From Galbibacter mesophilus (GTDB lineage Bacteria; Bacteroidota; Bacteroidia; Flavobacteriales; Flavobacteriaceae), in the NCBI RefSeq assembly GCF_023721415.1, contig NZ_JAMQVC010000001.1:1-64000 (forward strand): a stretch of 64,000 nt of DNA, in the 5' to 3' direction. Shown one piece after another: positions 25,724 to 34,054 of this stretch. The notes beneath the pieces are model-generated. The model searched no databases and was not told the DNA's origin. It saw nothing but the letters and a program-made list of their open reading frames with translations. How positions within the stretch are numbered: the stretch's first letter is position 1; each line of letters begins with the position of its first letter. Made by a program: the position numbers and the translations under genes.

Positions 25724-27802
25724 TTATTTTTTCAGTTTCGAAACCGTCTGTTCTGAAATACCCAAACCTTTAGCTAAGCTAAGAAGGTTCCCTAGCATTG
25801 TTTGCTCTTCTTTATTGTCGGATCTCATCTTAATATCGGCTATCAAACTAGCGATACTCACATTTTTTAAGTCTTCTGAAGAGACACCGTACTTATTGGC
25901 AAAATCTTTTACTTTCTCAAGTAAATTACCTTTTACATCATCACTACCTAAAATGGCATTTTTTACCTCCTGAATGTTATTGGAATTTTGGACCAACCTA
26001 TCGAATCCTTTTCCTCTGGTAATTTGTCCCACAATTTGATCAAAGAACATAGTCTCACCACCCACGATATCAATTTTAGCCGCTTTTAAGGCGTCACCAA
26101 TTACCTTGGCTTGCGCGTCTGCTATCTCTTTCTGAATATTAATATTGGCAAGATCTATTTGAAGATCTTTGTTAAGTCGCAACTTAAATTCTTCATGGTC
26201 TTTACCTACGCCATCAAGTTTCTTCATTGCAGCTGCCTTTTCTTCTATTCCAGATGCATCCGCGATGGCTTTCTCTTTAATCACATCTGCCTCTGCAAGG
26301 CCTTCCTTCCGTTTCGCATCTGCTTTCGCTTCAATCCCAGCAGCTTCAGCTTTAGCCTTTTTCTCTATAATGGTTGCTTCTACCAGGCCTTGACGTTCAT
26401 TTGCATCTGCTTTAGCATGCATTACTTGGGCTTCAGACATACCAACGGTGGCCTCTTCTTTGGCTTGTGCTTCGGCGAGAATTTTTCTAGCCTCTGCCTG
26501 TTTCTGGCTAGCCTCTTTATGTGCTAAAGCTTCAATATTAATTTCTTCTGCTTTTTGCTTCGCCGCTTCTTTTTGCGCTTCAGCAGATTTGATGGTTTTT
26601 ATTAAATCTTCCTGAGCAAGCGCTTCAGCATTTGTAATTTTAACTTGTTTATCCCTATCCGCCGTTTTAAATGCTTGGATATCTTTCATATTTTCCTGCT
26701 CCTCTACAACTCCTTTTTCCAGCATTACCCTATCACGAATAACATCTTGGATGTTTTTCTTTTCTACCTCTACTACTTTTTCCTTCTCTATTTGCGCTAA
26801 AGTAACTACTCGCTCACGCTCTGTAGCTTCCAATAGTCTGTCTTTTTCAACTCGCTCAGACTCAACAGCATCGGTTCGCTCTTTATTTTTAAGAGCCACG
26901 ATAATTTGACGTTGCATGTTTTCTTCAGCAATTTTAACTTTTTCCTCCGTAGCAATTCTTGCACTTTCAGACTTAAGTCTTTCCTCTTCATTAACCTTCA
27001 GGGTTTCTGCCTCCTCCCTTGCTTTAATATTTGCTATTTCCCTCTTTTGCTGTTCTTCCTTTTCAGCCAATTGCTTATCGAGTTCCAAAATAGCTTCCCT
27101 AGCTTCGACGTCTTGTTTTCGAATCGTTTTTTCTTCATCCCTCTTAATGAGGTTTGCTTTCATGTTTTGAACCGCCGTAAGCTCTGTGATTTTTTTAATA
27201 CCTTCTGCGTCAAGAATATTGTCTGGTTTTAATTCCTTAACCGAAGTTTGTTCAAGAAAGTCAATAGCACAATCTTCTAAAGTGTAGCCATTAAGATCTG
27301 TACCGATAATATTTACAATTTCGTCCCTAAATTCCCTACGGGCTTCATACAACTCTATAAAGTCGAATTTTTTCCCTACCGTTTTAAGAGCTTCCGAAAA
27401 TTTTGCTTCAAAAAGATCTTCCAAGGTGGCTATTTTAGAGGCACGATCCACTCCTATAGTTTGTGCAACTCTTTTTATAAACTCAACGTCATTATTCACT
27501 CGAACAAAAAAAGCAACTTTTATATCTGCACGCATATTATCCTTGCAGATAAGTCCTTCATGAGCCAATCTCTCAATCTGTATTTTTTTAACAGAAATAT
27601 CCATAATTTCCGTTTTGTGAAAAACAGGCACGGTATAAAGACCTTTATCCGTTGCCACTTTTGTACCTCCAAAACCAGTTCTTATTAAAGCCTGCCCTTG
27701 AGGTACTTTTTTATAGAACATCGCAATTATAGCGAAGTAAACAATAATTAGGAATAGTAAAATACCTATTCCAATTCCAACAATTGGTAAAATTGATTCC
27801 AT
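25724..27802 (-). CDS. Flotillin family protein (YqiK-like)
   Basis: A 692-residue membrane scaffold protein. An N-terminal membrane segment (about 7-30) leads into an SPFH/band-7 domain (about 35-215, KKVPQGQALIRTGFGG ... IGTDLNGYTLEDCAID). A long Ala/Glu/Lys-rich coiled coil follows (about 215-560, with repeated EAxAxAxG blocks), then a C-terminal tail that ends in a predicted helical bundle. Flotillins organise membrane microdomains and affect fluidity and protein complexes. Length fits the YqiK subgroup, and the preceding gene is the expected YqiJ-like partner, 14 bp upstream. Both lie in the PspA operon. Confidence 0.94.
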   Translation of the reverse strand: MESILPIVGIGIGILLFLIIVYFAIIAMFYKKVPQGQALIRTGFGGTKVATDKGLYTVPVFHKTEIMDISVKKIQIERLAHEGLICKDNMRADIKVAFFVRVNNDVEFIKRVAQTIGVDRASKIATLEDLFEAKFSEALKTVGKKFDFIELYEARREFRDEIVNIIGTDLNGYTLEDCAIDFLEQTSVKELKPDNILDAEGIKKITELTAVQNMKANLIKRDEEKTIRKQDVEAREAILELDKQLAEKEEQQKREIANIKAREEAETLKVNEEERLKSESARIATEEKVKIAEENMQRQIIVALKNKERTDAVESERVEKDRLLEATERERVVTLAQIEKEKVVEVEKKNIQDVIRDRVMLEKGVVEEQENMKDIQAFKTADRDKQVKITNAEALAQEDLIKTIKSAEAQKEAAKQKAEEINIEALAHKEASQKQAEARKILAEAQAKEEATVGMSEAQVMHAKADANERQGLVEATIIEKKAKAEAAGIEAKADAKRKEGLAEADVIKEKAIADASGIEEKAAAMKKLDGVGKDHEEFKLRLNKDLQIDLANINIQKEIADAQAKVIGDALKAAKIDIVGGETMFFDQIVGQITRGKGFDRLVQNSNNIQEVKNAILGSDDVKGNLLEKVKDFANKYGVSSEDLKNVSIASLIADIKMRSDNKEEQTMLGNLLSLAKGLGISEQTVSKLKK

Positions 27803-27816
27803 ATTTAAAATATTAA

Positions 27817-28521
27817 TTATTCGTTATAAGATTGTACTAGGTAATAATTACGGTCTGCAGATCTTTTGATAATCAAAATGCTAGTTCCGTATTGTAAAGG
27901 CTCGCCGTTTAGCGATTTAACGTAGATGGACAATGTGTCTCCATTTATGTTAACTTGTGCATTGCCCATTCTATCGTCCGAAATAGAAGAAAGTAGCGTG
28001 GCTTTTCTTCCTAAATAATCCAGGGGCGCATCTCCATCTTTATTTAAGTTTTTAAAGAAGCTTTTAAATGGAGCCGTTACCATTTTGGTAAGAATGAGTG
28101 ACGGAAAAATAGCCAAAAGCATAATTCCAAACCCTAAAAAGTTATCATAGGTATAGGTTAAGGCTGTTGATATAGCTGTTATAAACCACCATATGAAAAT
28201 CCAAAAAGTAAAAGTAAACATGAAGGGCAAGCCAACGAAATTGAAATAAATTAGAAAAATTTGCCACCATTTAAGTGGTTCACGCCTTTTTCCAACTATA
28301 TCTTCTTGGTTTACTTCGGTGTTTGAAATGTCTTCAAAATCCATATTACCTCCTTCAATCCCTGTATCAATTTCCAAATCGGCATCAAGTTGGACATCAA
28401 AATCGGGCTCAAAATCAAGCCCTCCAATCATAGTTACTATCCAGTAAAGGATTAGTATAATGAGCAAAATGCTCAATACTATGTTTACCTCCGAAAAGAG
28501 TATATTAGTTAAATCCGTCAA
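27817..28521 (-). CDS. YqiJ-like OB-fold membrane protein, flotillin partner
   Basis: A 234-residue inner-membrane protein. It has a first membrane segment (about 12-32), an acidic loop (FEPDFDVQLDADLEID), two or three further segments (about 86-155) and a soluble C-terminal OB-fold-like domain (about 165-234, GRKATLLSSISDDRMGNAQVNI ... LVQSYNE). This is the layout of YqiJ/NfeD-type proteins, which nearly always accompany flotillins. The stop is 14 bp before flotillin and the start is 2 bp after the PspA stop, so co-translation is likely. Confidence 0.86.
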   Translation of the reverse strand: MTDLTNILFSEVNIVLSILLIILILYWIVTMIGGLDFEPDFDVQLDADLEIDTGIEGGNMDFEDISNTEVNQEDIVGKRREPLKWWQIFLIYFNFVGLPFMFTFTFWIFIWWFITAISTALTYTYDNFLGFGIMLLAIFPSLILTKMVTAPFKSFFKNLNKDGDAPLDYLGRKATLLSSISDDRMGNAQVNINGDTLSIYVKSLNGEPLQYGTSILIIKRSADRNYYLVQSYNE

Positions 28522-28523
28522 TT

Positions 28524-29240
28524 TTATGCGTCTTTAGAATTTCCCATACCCAACTGCGCTTTAAGCTTTTCCAATTCAGCATCCGCTTTTGCCTTTGATG
28601 TATCTGCAGCAGTATCAATTTCCTCATTTACGGATGTAGCGGACCTAGCTATATCACCATAGGCATCTGCTAAAGCTTCTTCTTGGGCCACTTTTTCTTT
28701 CATTCGCTCAAGCATTGAAACCGTACCGGTACTGTCAAGTTCCGCCATTTGCTTATTTAAATTCTTAGTGGCGTTACTAACTTTAACTCTTGCTTTTAAG
28801 GTCTTGAGCTCATTCTCCCAACTATTAATATTCGACTTTATCGTTTGTATGTTTTTTTGCAGCTGAGCAACATCATTATTGAATTTCACCGCTTCTTCTT
28901 TAGCTCTTTGCATTTGCCTTTCGGTATTTTCCTTTTGAACAAGCGCCTCTTTGGCCAATCTATCTGATTCTGTGGAATCCATTTCTCCGGAATGCCCTTT
29001 CTTCAAAATGATGATTGCCTTATTCTGATACTCACTTGCCTTATTCTGGAAATCCTCTTCATCATTCTTTGCACGAATAGCCATAGCTTTTACTTGAGCC
29101 AAAGCTTCAAGACTTTTGTCTAAATCCAATTTAAGATCTCGAATCCCTTGTTCTGTCATTTTTATGGGATCTTCCATTTTATCTATTGCAGCGTTTGTTT
29201 CTGCCTCTCCTATTTTAAATAACCTTCTAAAAATGTTCAT
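28524..29240 (-). CDS. pspA: PspA/IM30 family membrane-stress protein
   Basis: A 238-residue, almost wholly helical protein that starts MNIFRRLFKIGEAETNAAIDKMEDP, the amphipathic first helix and hairpin of PspA/Vipp1 (ESCRT-III-like) proteins. The rest is coiled coil (about 30-190) and a flexible Lys/Glu tail. PspA binds stressed inner membrane and forms rods or rings that limit proton leakage. Here the classical PspF/PspB/PspC partners are absent. Instead the gene is followed by a YqiJ-like protein, flotillin and a large AAA ATPase, and preceded at 11 bp by a YbjN/CesT-like protein. Confidence 0.93.
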   Translation of the reverse strand: MNIFRRLFKIGEAETNAAIDKMEDPIKMTEQGIRDLKLDLDKSLEALAQVKAMAIRAKNDEEDFQNKASEYQNKAIIILKKGHSGEMDSTESDRLAKEALVQKENTERQMQRAKEEAVKFNNDVAQLQKNIQTIKSNINSWENELKTLKARVKVSNATKNLNKQMAELDSTGTVSMLERMKEKVAQEEALADAYGDIARSATSVNEEIDTAADTSKAKADAELEKLKAQLGMGNSKDA

Positions 29241-29251
29241 AGTTAAAGTTT

Positions 29252-29647
29252 TTAGTATTTTGAAAATTCAATGATTTGATCGGAATATTCACTCATCAAC
29301 AGACTTAAAGAATTCAAAGATCCTTCCAGTTCATTAAGATCCATGTTTTCTATTTGAAGCGTATCCCTATAAATTACCCTTTCCCCAGAATCATCTAAGA
29401 CAAATGCTCCATGAACGATGTCACGATTTTTTTGAAGAAGATTTTTATAGATTTTAGCTGAATGGTTATTGATCTTAAAAATAAATTGCTCCATAATCAA
29501 AATTGGCGGAGCTACTCCAATAATGAGATTTCTAATTCCATAATTTTCCTTTTGAACTACAAGAAATCCATCTTTCGGATTCTCCTTAGTAATACCAAAA
29601 TTCAATTCCAGTAAAAAATCCCGTGTTATATTAAAGTGGTTTTTCAT
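29252..29647 (-). CDS. Small YbjN / CesT-chaperone-like protein of the PspA operon
   Basis: A 131-residue soluble protein. The alternation of a helix, an antiparallel sheet (GFLVVQKENYGIRNLIIGV, IMEQFIFKI), GAFVLDDSGERVIYRDTL and a C-terminal amphipathic helix (LEGSLNSLSLLMSEYSDQIIEF) suggests the CesT/YbjN chaperone fold. Relatives beside PspA are often labelled Tir-like chaperone. I infer the fold from pattern alone; DUF2170/YjfI, another PspA-linked family, is an alternative. It is first in the operon and so is nearest to the divergent XRE regulator. Confidence 0.6.
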   Translation of the reverse strand: MKNHFNITRDFLLELNFGITKENPKDGFLVVQKENYGIRNLIIGVAPPILIMEQFIFKINNHSAKIYKNLLQKNRDIVHGAFVLDDSGERVIYRDTLQIENMDLNELEGSLNSLSLLMSEYSDQIIEFSKY

Positions 29648-29755
29648 AATTGGTTTTTACGGTTAGTATTAAAAATTAAAAAGTCTAATATTACAAAAAA
29701 GTATTAATTATATAATGAATATATTCAATAAGATTTTTAATTACCTGTATCAAAA

Positions 29756-29904
29756 TTAGCAACATCTCGATTCTATAAAGTTTTTAATGGTGGTTAATGA
29801 AAGTAACATTCTTCTATTTTAGTTAGCAAATGACAAAGTTTTTTGCTAATATTGTTAGCCCAAGATACGAATTAAATTTAATATTGCAAATAAAATTAGC
29901 AAAA
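29756..29904. promoter_or_regulatory. Repeated TTAGCAA sites between the PspA operon and the XRE gene
   Basis: TTAGCAA occurs at 29756-29762, 29823-29829 and 29896-29902 on the plus strand, and as TTGCTAA at 29843-29849. Two of these form an inverted repeat TTAGCAAA - N11 - TTTGCTAA (29823-29849), and the last copy abuts the XRE start codon. This is the pattern expected for an autoregulating repressor that also controls the divergent operon. Confidence 0.55.
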
Positions 29905-29905
29905 A

Positions 29906-30664
29906 ATGACTTTATTTGGTAAAAACATAAAAAAAATAAGAACTGTGAAGGGGCTTAGCCAACAGTCATTTGCTGAGCTTTTCTCGCTGAAAAGAGGAAC
30001 TTTAGGAGCTTACGAAGAAGGCAGAAGTGAGCCAAAACTAGAAACTGTGATAAAAATTGCTAATCATTTTAGCATTTCTATTGATGATATGTTAACAAAG
30101 GAACTTACAGTTAATCAATTGTCGAGTTTCCAAATGGATTCTGAATACTTTAAAACAAAGAAAGAACCCATCAATATGATTGAGATTCCATGCATTATAG
30201 AATCACTAATTGATGGATATATTCAATATCATGCAAATGAGAATTTTATAGCGGACCTGCCTCAAATAAAATTACCAATCCAAAGTGATCATGAACTTCG
30301 GGCTTTTTTAGTTCACGATTTAGAAATGAGCAATAATAACGACGGATTGTTTCCCGAAGATATTGTAATTGGTAAAAAACTGAACAAAGAAGAATGGTCA
30401 AACATAGATGATTCAAATATATACTTAATCACCACAACTAATGACGTAACCGTAAGAAGAATATCACATAATGGTACTCATTATACTTTTAAAGCAGATC
30501 ATCCAAAAATATCGGATAGTGAATTTGAGGTTTCAAAAATAAATGAAATATGGAAAATTGAATTTGTGATTTACCACCGAATACCTGAGCTGAAAAAAGA
30601 GCATTTGAAAACTAAACTCGATCAATTGGAAGCTGAGTTTAAAAAACTTAAATCTTCTCTCTGA
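29906..30664 (+). CDS. XRE family regulator with degenerate S24 domain
   Basis: A 252-residue regulator. Residues 5-62 are a classical helix-turn-helix (LSQQSFAELFSLKRGTLGAYEEGRSEPKLETVIKIANHF). Residues about 95-230 resemble the LexA/CI S24 peptidase fold, but the GDSM-type serine motif is replaced by HDLEMSNNNDGLFPEDIV and the Lys position reads DVTVRRI, so it should not self-cleave. A C-terminal coiled coil (KLDQLEAEFKKLKSSL) may aid dimerisation. It is divergent from the PspA operon and flanked by TTAGCAA repeats, so it is the likely local regulator. The inducing signal is unknown. Confidence 0.85.
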   Translation: MTLFGKNIKKIRTVKGLSQQSFAELFSLKRGTLGAYEEGRSEPKLETVIKIANHFSISIDDMLTKELTVNQLSSFQMDSEYFKTKKEPINMIEIPCIIESLIDGYIQYHANENFIADLPQIKLPIQSDHELRAFLVHDLEMSNNNDGLFPEDIVIGKKLNKEEWSNIDDSNIYLITTTNDVTVRRISHNGTHYTFKADHPKISDSEFEVSKINEIWKIEFVIYHRIPELKKEHLKTKLDQLEAEFKKLKSSL

Positions 30665-30762
30665 TCGGTAGACTGAAATGCGCAAGTCTATATTTTAGCA
30701 ATGGATTATAATTTAAATCTGATCTATTCTAATAATTACAACCCATACCACATTTTAAATAC

Positions 30763-30795
30763 AAAAAAAGGCTTCACATTTCTGTGAAGCCTTTT
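30763..30795. terminator. Bidirectional terminator between the XRE gene and tRNA-fMet
   Basis: GGCTTCAC (30770-30777) and GTGAAGCC (30784-30791), loop ATTTCT, flanked by seven A's and TTTTC. It ends the rightward XRE transcript and the leftward tRNA. Confidence 0.9.
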
Positions 30796-30804
30796 CTTTC
30801 TTAG

Positions 30805-30877
<73 letters not shown>

Positions 30878-30890
30878 ATGTTTGCGAGTG

Positions 30891-30920
30891 CAAATATACG
30901 AGGTATTTCTAGTTTGCCAA
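30891..30920 (-). promoter_or_regulatory. Promoter of tRNA-fMet
   Basis: On the reverse strand TTG (30918-30920) and TATATTTG (30891-30898) are 19 bases apart. The discriminator CACTCGC is nearly the same as CACCCGC at the rRNA promoters. Confidence 0.82.
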
Positions 30921-31100
30921 ACAAAAATGCAATAAAATTTAAAAATTTTTCTTGGCTAATTTTCAAGGATAGACTGACCCACCATTTAAAACCTTTACAT
31001 TGAATGTTTTACAATAATCCTGATTTTTTTTCAGTCCTGTGAAAATTGATATTTAAATAAAATTCCCCTACTTTGTGTTTCTAATATAAGACAACGTTGC

Positions 31101-32582
31101 ATGGAAGATTATGGTTTTCTCTCGATTCTACCCCCAATAATTGCTATAATCTTAGCATTACGAACAAAACAAGTGTATATCGCGTTGCTGTTCGGGATTT
31201 GGTTTTCATGGATGATTATGAATAACTGGAATCCGCTTGAAGGAACTTTGGCCACCATCGAGAGCTTGGTTAACGTATTTAAATCCCCTGGCAACACGAG
31301 GACAATCATGTTTAGCGCATTGGTAGGTGCGTTATTGTTGTTTATTCAGTATTCCAAAGGTGTTGAAGGCTTCATCATTCAACTTAATAAATTAATTACC
31401 TATTTCGAAAACAAGCAGAAAGGATATAGCCGGGTTATTGTACAGTTACTGGCGATGTTTACAGGAATTATATTGTTTGTGGAAACCAGCATAAGCTCCC
31501 TCACGGTCGGAACTTTGTACCGTCCTGTTTTTGACAAACTGAAAATCCCCCGGGAAAAACTGGCCTACATTGCCGATTCGAGCTCGGCGCCTTCTTCCAT
31601 TCTGATTCCGTTTAATGCTTGGGGTGCGTTTATTATGGGGCTTTTAATCACGCAAGGAATTGACAGTCCGTTTTCGTTAATGATTAATTCTATCCTTTAT
31701 AATTTTTATCCGATCTTGGCCATTTTGATTGTTTTTTTGGTAATTACTTCTAAAACAGACATCGGTTTGATGGCTAAAGCCGAAAAAAGAACCAAAGAAA
31801 CAGGTGCCTTAATGAATGAGAATGCGAAGCCTATGCTCTCGGATACTATTACTTCTTTTGAGTCTAAACCTGGGATAAAAGCAAAAGCTTACAATATGAT
31901 TGTTCCATTGGCTACCATGGTTATTATGATGCCCATAAACCTTGCTTTTACCGGATGGGGCGAAGTAAAGGACTCCAATTCCTTTTTTGATCATCTTTTT
32001 CAGGCTATCGGAAAAGGCTCAGGATCGTCTGCCGTACTTTATGCGGTTACTGCCGCTATTTTGGTGGCCATGATCCTCTACAGGGCACAAGGCATTATGA
32101 AAACAAAAGAAATGGTAGATCTCACGTTAAAAGGAATCAGTGAATTAATGCCGCTCGCTCTTTTAATGATGCTTGCGTTTGCTATTGGCAATGCCTGTGA
32201 TCTACTGGGAACTGGAAAGTATGTCGCAGCCCTTTCTAAAGAATGGTTATCACCAGAGTTTTTACCAGCTATTGTATTTATAATAAGCTCTTTTATCGCC
32301 TTTTCAACGGGAACTTCATGGGGAACTTTCGCCATTATGATGGCTATTTCAATTCCTATGGCAACTGCACACTCAACAGAGTTACCGCTGGTGGTGGCTG
32401 CTACGCTGGGCGGAGGTGTATTCGGGGATCATTGCTCACCTATTTCAGATACTTCCATTATTTCTTCCATGGCATCTGGAAGTGACCATATCGATCATGT
32501 TAATACGCAATTACCGTATGCTTTGATTGGTGGCGTATTGACTATAATTGCTTATCTTATTTTAGGCTTTCTTTTCGTGTAA
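31101..32582 (+). CDS. Na+/H+ antiporter, NhaC family
   Basis: A 493-residue inner-membrane protein with about 11-12 membrane segments. Family landmarks include PPIIAIILALRTKQVYIALLFGIW at the N-terminus, the SSAPSSILIPFNAWGAF block near 165, GTSWGTFAIMMAISIPMA near 400 and GGGVFGDHCSPISDTSIISS near 440, which holds conserved acidic and polar residues of the ion pathway. It exports sodium in exchange for protons, fitting a marine or salt-exposed lifestyle. A promoter close to consensus (TTG, 20 bases, TACTTTG) lies just upstream near 31047-31077. Confidence 0.92.
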   Translation: MEDYGFLSILPPIIAIILALRTKQVYIALLFGIWFSWMIMNNWNPLEGTLATIESLVNVFKSPGNTRTIMFSALVGALLLFIQYSKGVEGFIIQLNKLITYFENKQKGYSRVIVQLLAMFTGIILFVETSISSLTVGTLYRPVFDKLKIPREKLAYIADSSSAPSSILIPFNAWGAFIMGLLITQGIDSPFSLMINSILYNFYPILAILIVFLVITSKTDIGLMAKAEKRTKETGALMNENAKPMLSDTITSFESKPGIKAKAYNMIVPLATMVIMMPINLAFTGWGEVKDSNSFFDHLFQAIGKGSGSSAVLYAVTAAILVAMILYRAQGIMKTKEMVDLTLKGISELMPLALLMMLAFAIGNACDLLGTGKYVAALSKEWLSPEFLPAIVFIISSFIAFSTGTSWGTFAIMMAISIPMATAHSTELPLVVAATLGGGVFGDHCSPISDTSIISSMASGSDHIDHVNTQLPYALIGGVLTIIAYLILGFLFV

Positions 32583-32777
32583 ACTGAATCAATATCATTA
32601 TAAAACCATTTATCCCGCGAAATTATTGGAATACAAGGTGTCTTTTCAATTTTATCTTAACCATTAAATAAAACCGTAGCTTAGGCTGTACTATATTTTT
32701 CTTCGCTTTCTTTTGCAGCATTATCAATTAAAGAATGGTATAAAAACTTATCTTTGCACCCTAGATTAAGATAAAGT

Positions 32778-33665
32778 ATGGAAAATCATAAAGCAGGATT
32801 CGTTAATATTATTGGAAACCCAAACGTGGGAAAATCTACTTTGATGAATGCTTTTGTTGGGGAAAAGTTGTCTATAATAACTTCAAAAGCGCAGACCACC
32901 CGTCACCGTATTTTTGGGATTGTTAATGGTGATGACTTTCAGATAGTTTTTTCTGATACCCCAGGAATTATCAAGCCTGCTTATGAATTGCAACAATCCA
33001 TGATGGATTTTGTTAAGTCCGCTTTTGAAGATGCCGATGTACTTATTTACATGGTAGAAATTGGCGAAAAAGAGTTAAAAGACGAAGCTTTCTTCAATAA
33101 AATTACTGCTTCAAAACTTCCTGTTCTGTTATTGCTGAATAAAATTGATGTTTCTTCCCAAGATGTTTTGGAAGAACAGGTACAATGGTGGAGTGAAAAA
33201 GTTCCCAATGCTGAAATATATCCTATTTCTGCGTTGCAAAACTTTAATATCGATACGATTTTTAACCGTATTCTGGAATTGCTCCCCGCTTCTCCCCCAT
33301 TTTATCCGAAAGATCAGATTACCGACAAGCCGGAGCGTTTTTTTGTTAATGAAACTATTCGGGAGAAAATTCTAATCAACTACAAAAAAGAAATCCCATA
33401 CGCTGTTGAAGTTGAAACCGAAGAATTTCTGGAAGATGAAGAAATCATTAGAATTCGTTCTGTAATTATGGTAGAAAGGGACTCCCAAAAAGGAATCATT
33501 ATTGGCCACAAAGGGAGCGCGCTAAAAAGAGTGGGCATACAGGCCAGAAAAGATTTGGAACAGTTTTTTGGAAAACAAGTCCATATTGAAATCTACGTGA
33601 AAGTCAATAAAAATTGGCGTTCTAATCAAAATCAATTAAAACGATTTGGTTATAATCAGAAATAG
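32778..33665 (+). CDS. era: GTPase Era
   Basis: A 295-residue protein with all Era features: G1 GNPNVGKST (12-20), G2 near 38-42, G3 DTPG (about 60), G4 NKID (about 122), G5 SAL (about 152), and a C-terminal KH domain with GIIIGHKGSALKRVG (about 238-252). It binds the 3' end of 16S rRNA and assists small-subunit maturation. A TATCTTTG box at 32749-32756 followed by CACCC lies 22 bases upstream of the ATG. It stands alone as one gene. Confidence 0.97.
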   Translation: MENHKAGFVNIIGNPNVGKSTLMNAFVGEKLSIITSKAQTTRHRIFGIVNGDDFQIVFSDTPGIIKPAYELQQSMMDFVKSAFEDADVLIYMVEIGEKELKDEAFFNKITASKLPVLLLLNKIDVSSQDVLEEQVQWWSEKVPNAEIYPISALQNFNIDTIFNRILELLPASPPFYPKDQITDKPERFFVNETIREKILINYKKEIPYAVEVETEEFLEDEEIIRIRSVIMVERDSQKGIIIGHKGSALKRVGIQARKDLEQFFGKQVHIEIYVKVNKNWRSNQNQLKRFGYNQK

Positions 33666-34054
33666 ATTTCATTCAAATCCTTTTTTACATAACAATTAAT
33701 TTACTTTCGCCTAAATAGGTAACATAAGCTTGCTGCTCTAGTAACGCTTACTTAAAATCTCTTTCTTTTCTTTGGAAAGTGAAAACTAACCAATCAAGAA
33801 TGCTCGAGATTACATCCCGTTGTTTATAGATTCCTGATTGAACGTGTGCATTTTTATAAATGAAAATGTATGCCATTCATTTTATATAGAAGTTAAAACG
33901 TATCGCAACGCTTTAAAAGTTAGACGAATTACGTTTGAATATATAGAGTTAACGATTATTTTAATTCCGCAGAAAGGGTTGTCTTGATTTTAAAAGGCAG
34001 CCTTTTCTTTTTTGTGGTCAATGACAGAAACTTCCCAAAAAGGCATCTAAACAA
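33666..34054. other. Intergenic region between era and the O-antigen-ligase-like gene
   Basis: No gene is supported. An imperfect hairpin at about 33974-34010 (AAAGGGTTG/CAGCCTTT) followed by T-rich DNA is a possible terminator for rightward transcription, though it is 300 bases from the era stop. The rest shows no clear signal. Confidence 0.45.

Noticed and set aside
30190-30560. Active self-cleaving S24 peptidase in the XRE regulator
   Set aside because: The Ser of the GDSM motif and the catalytic Lys are missing, so only the fold remains.
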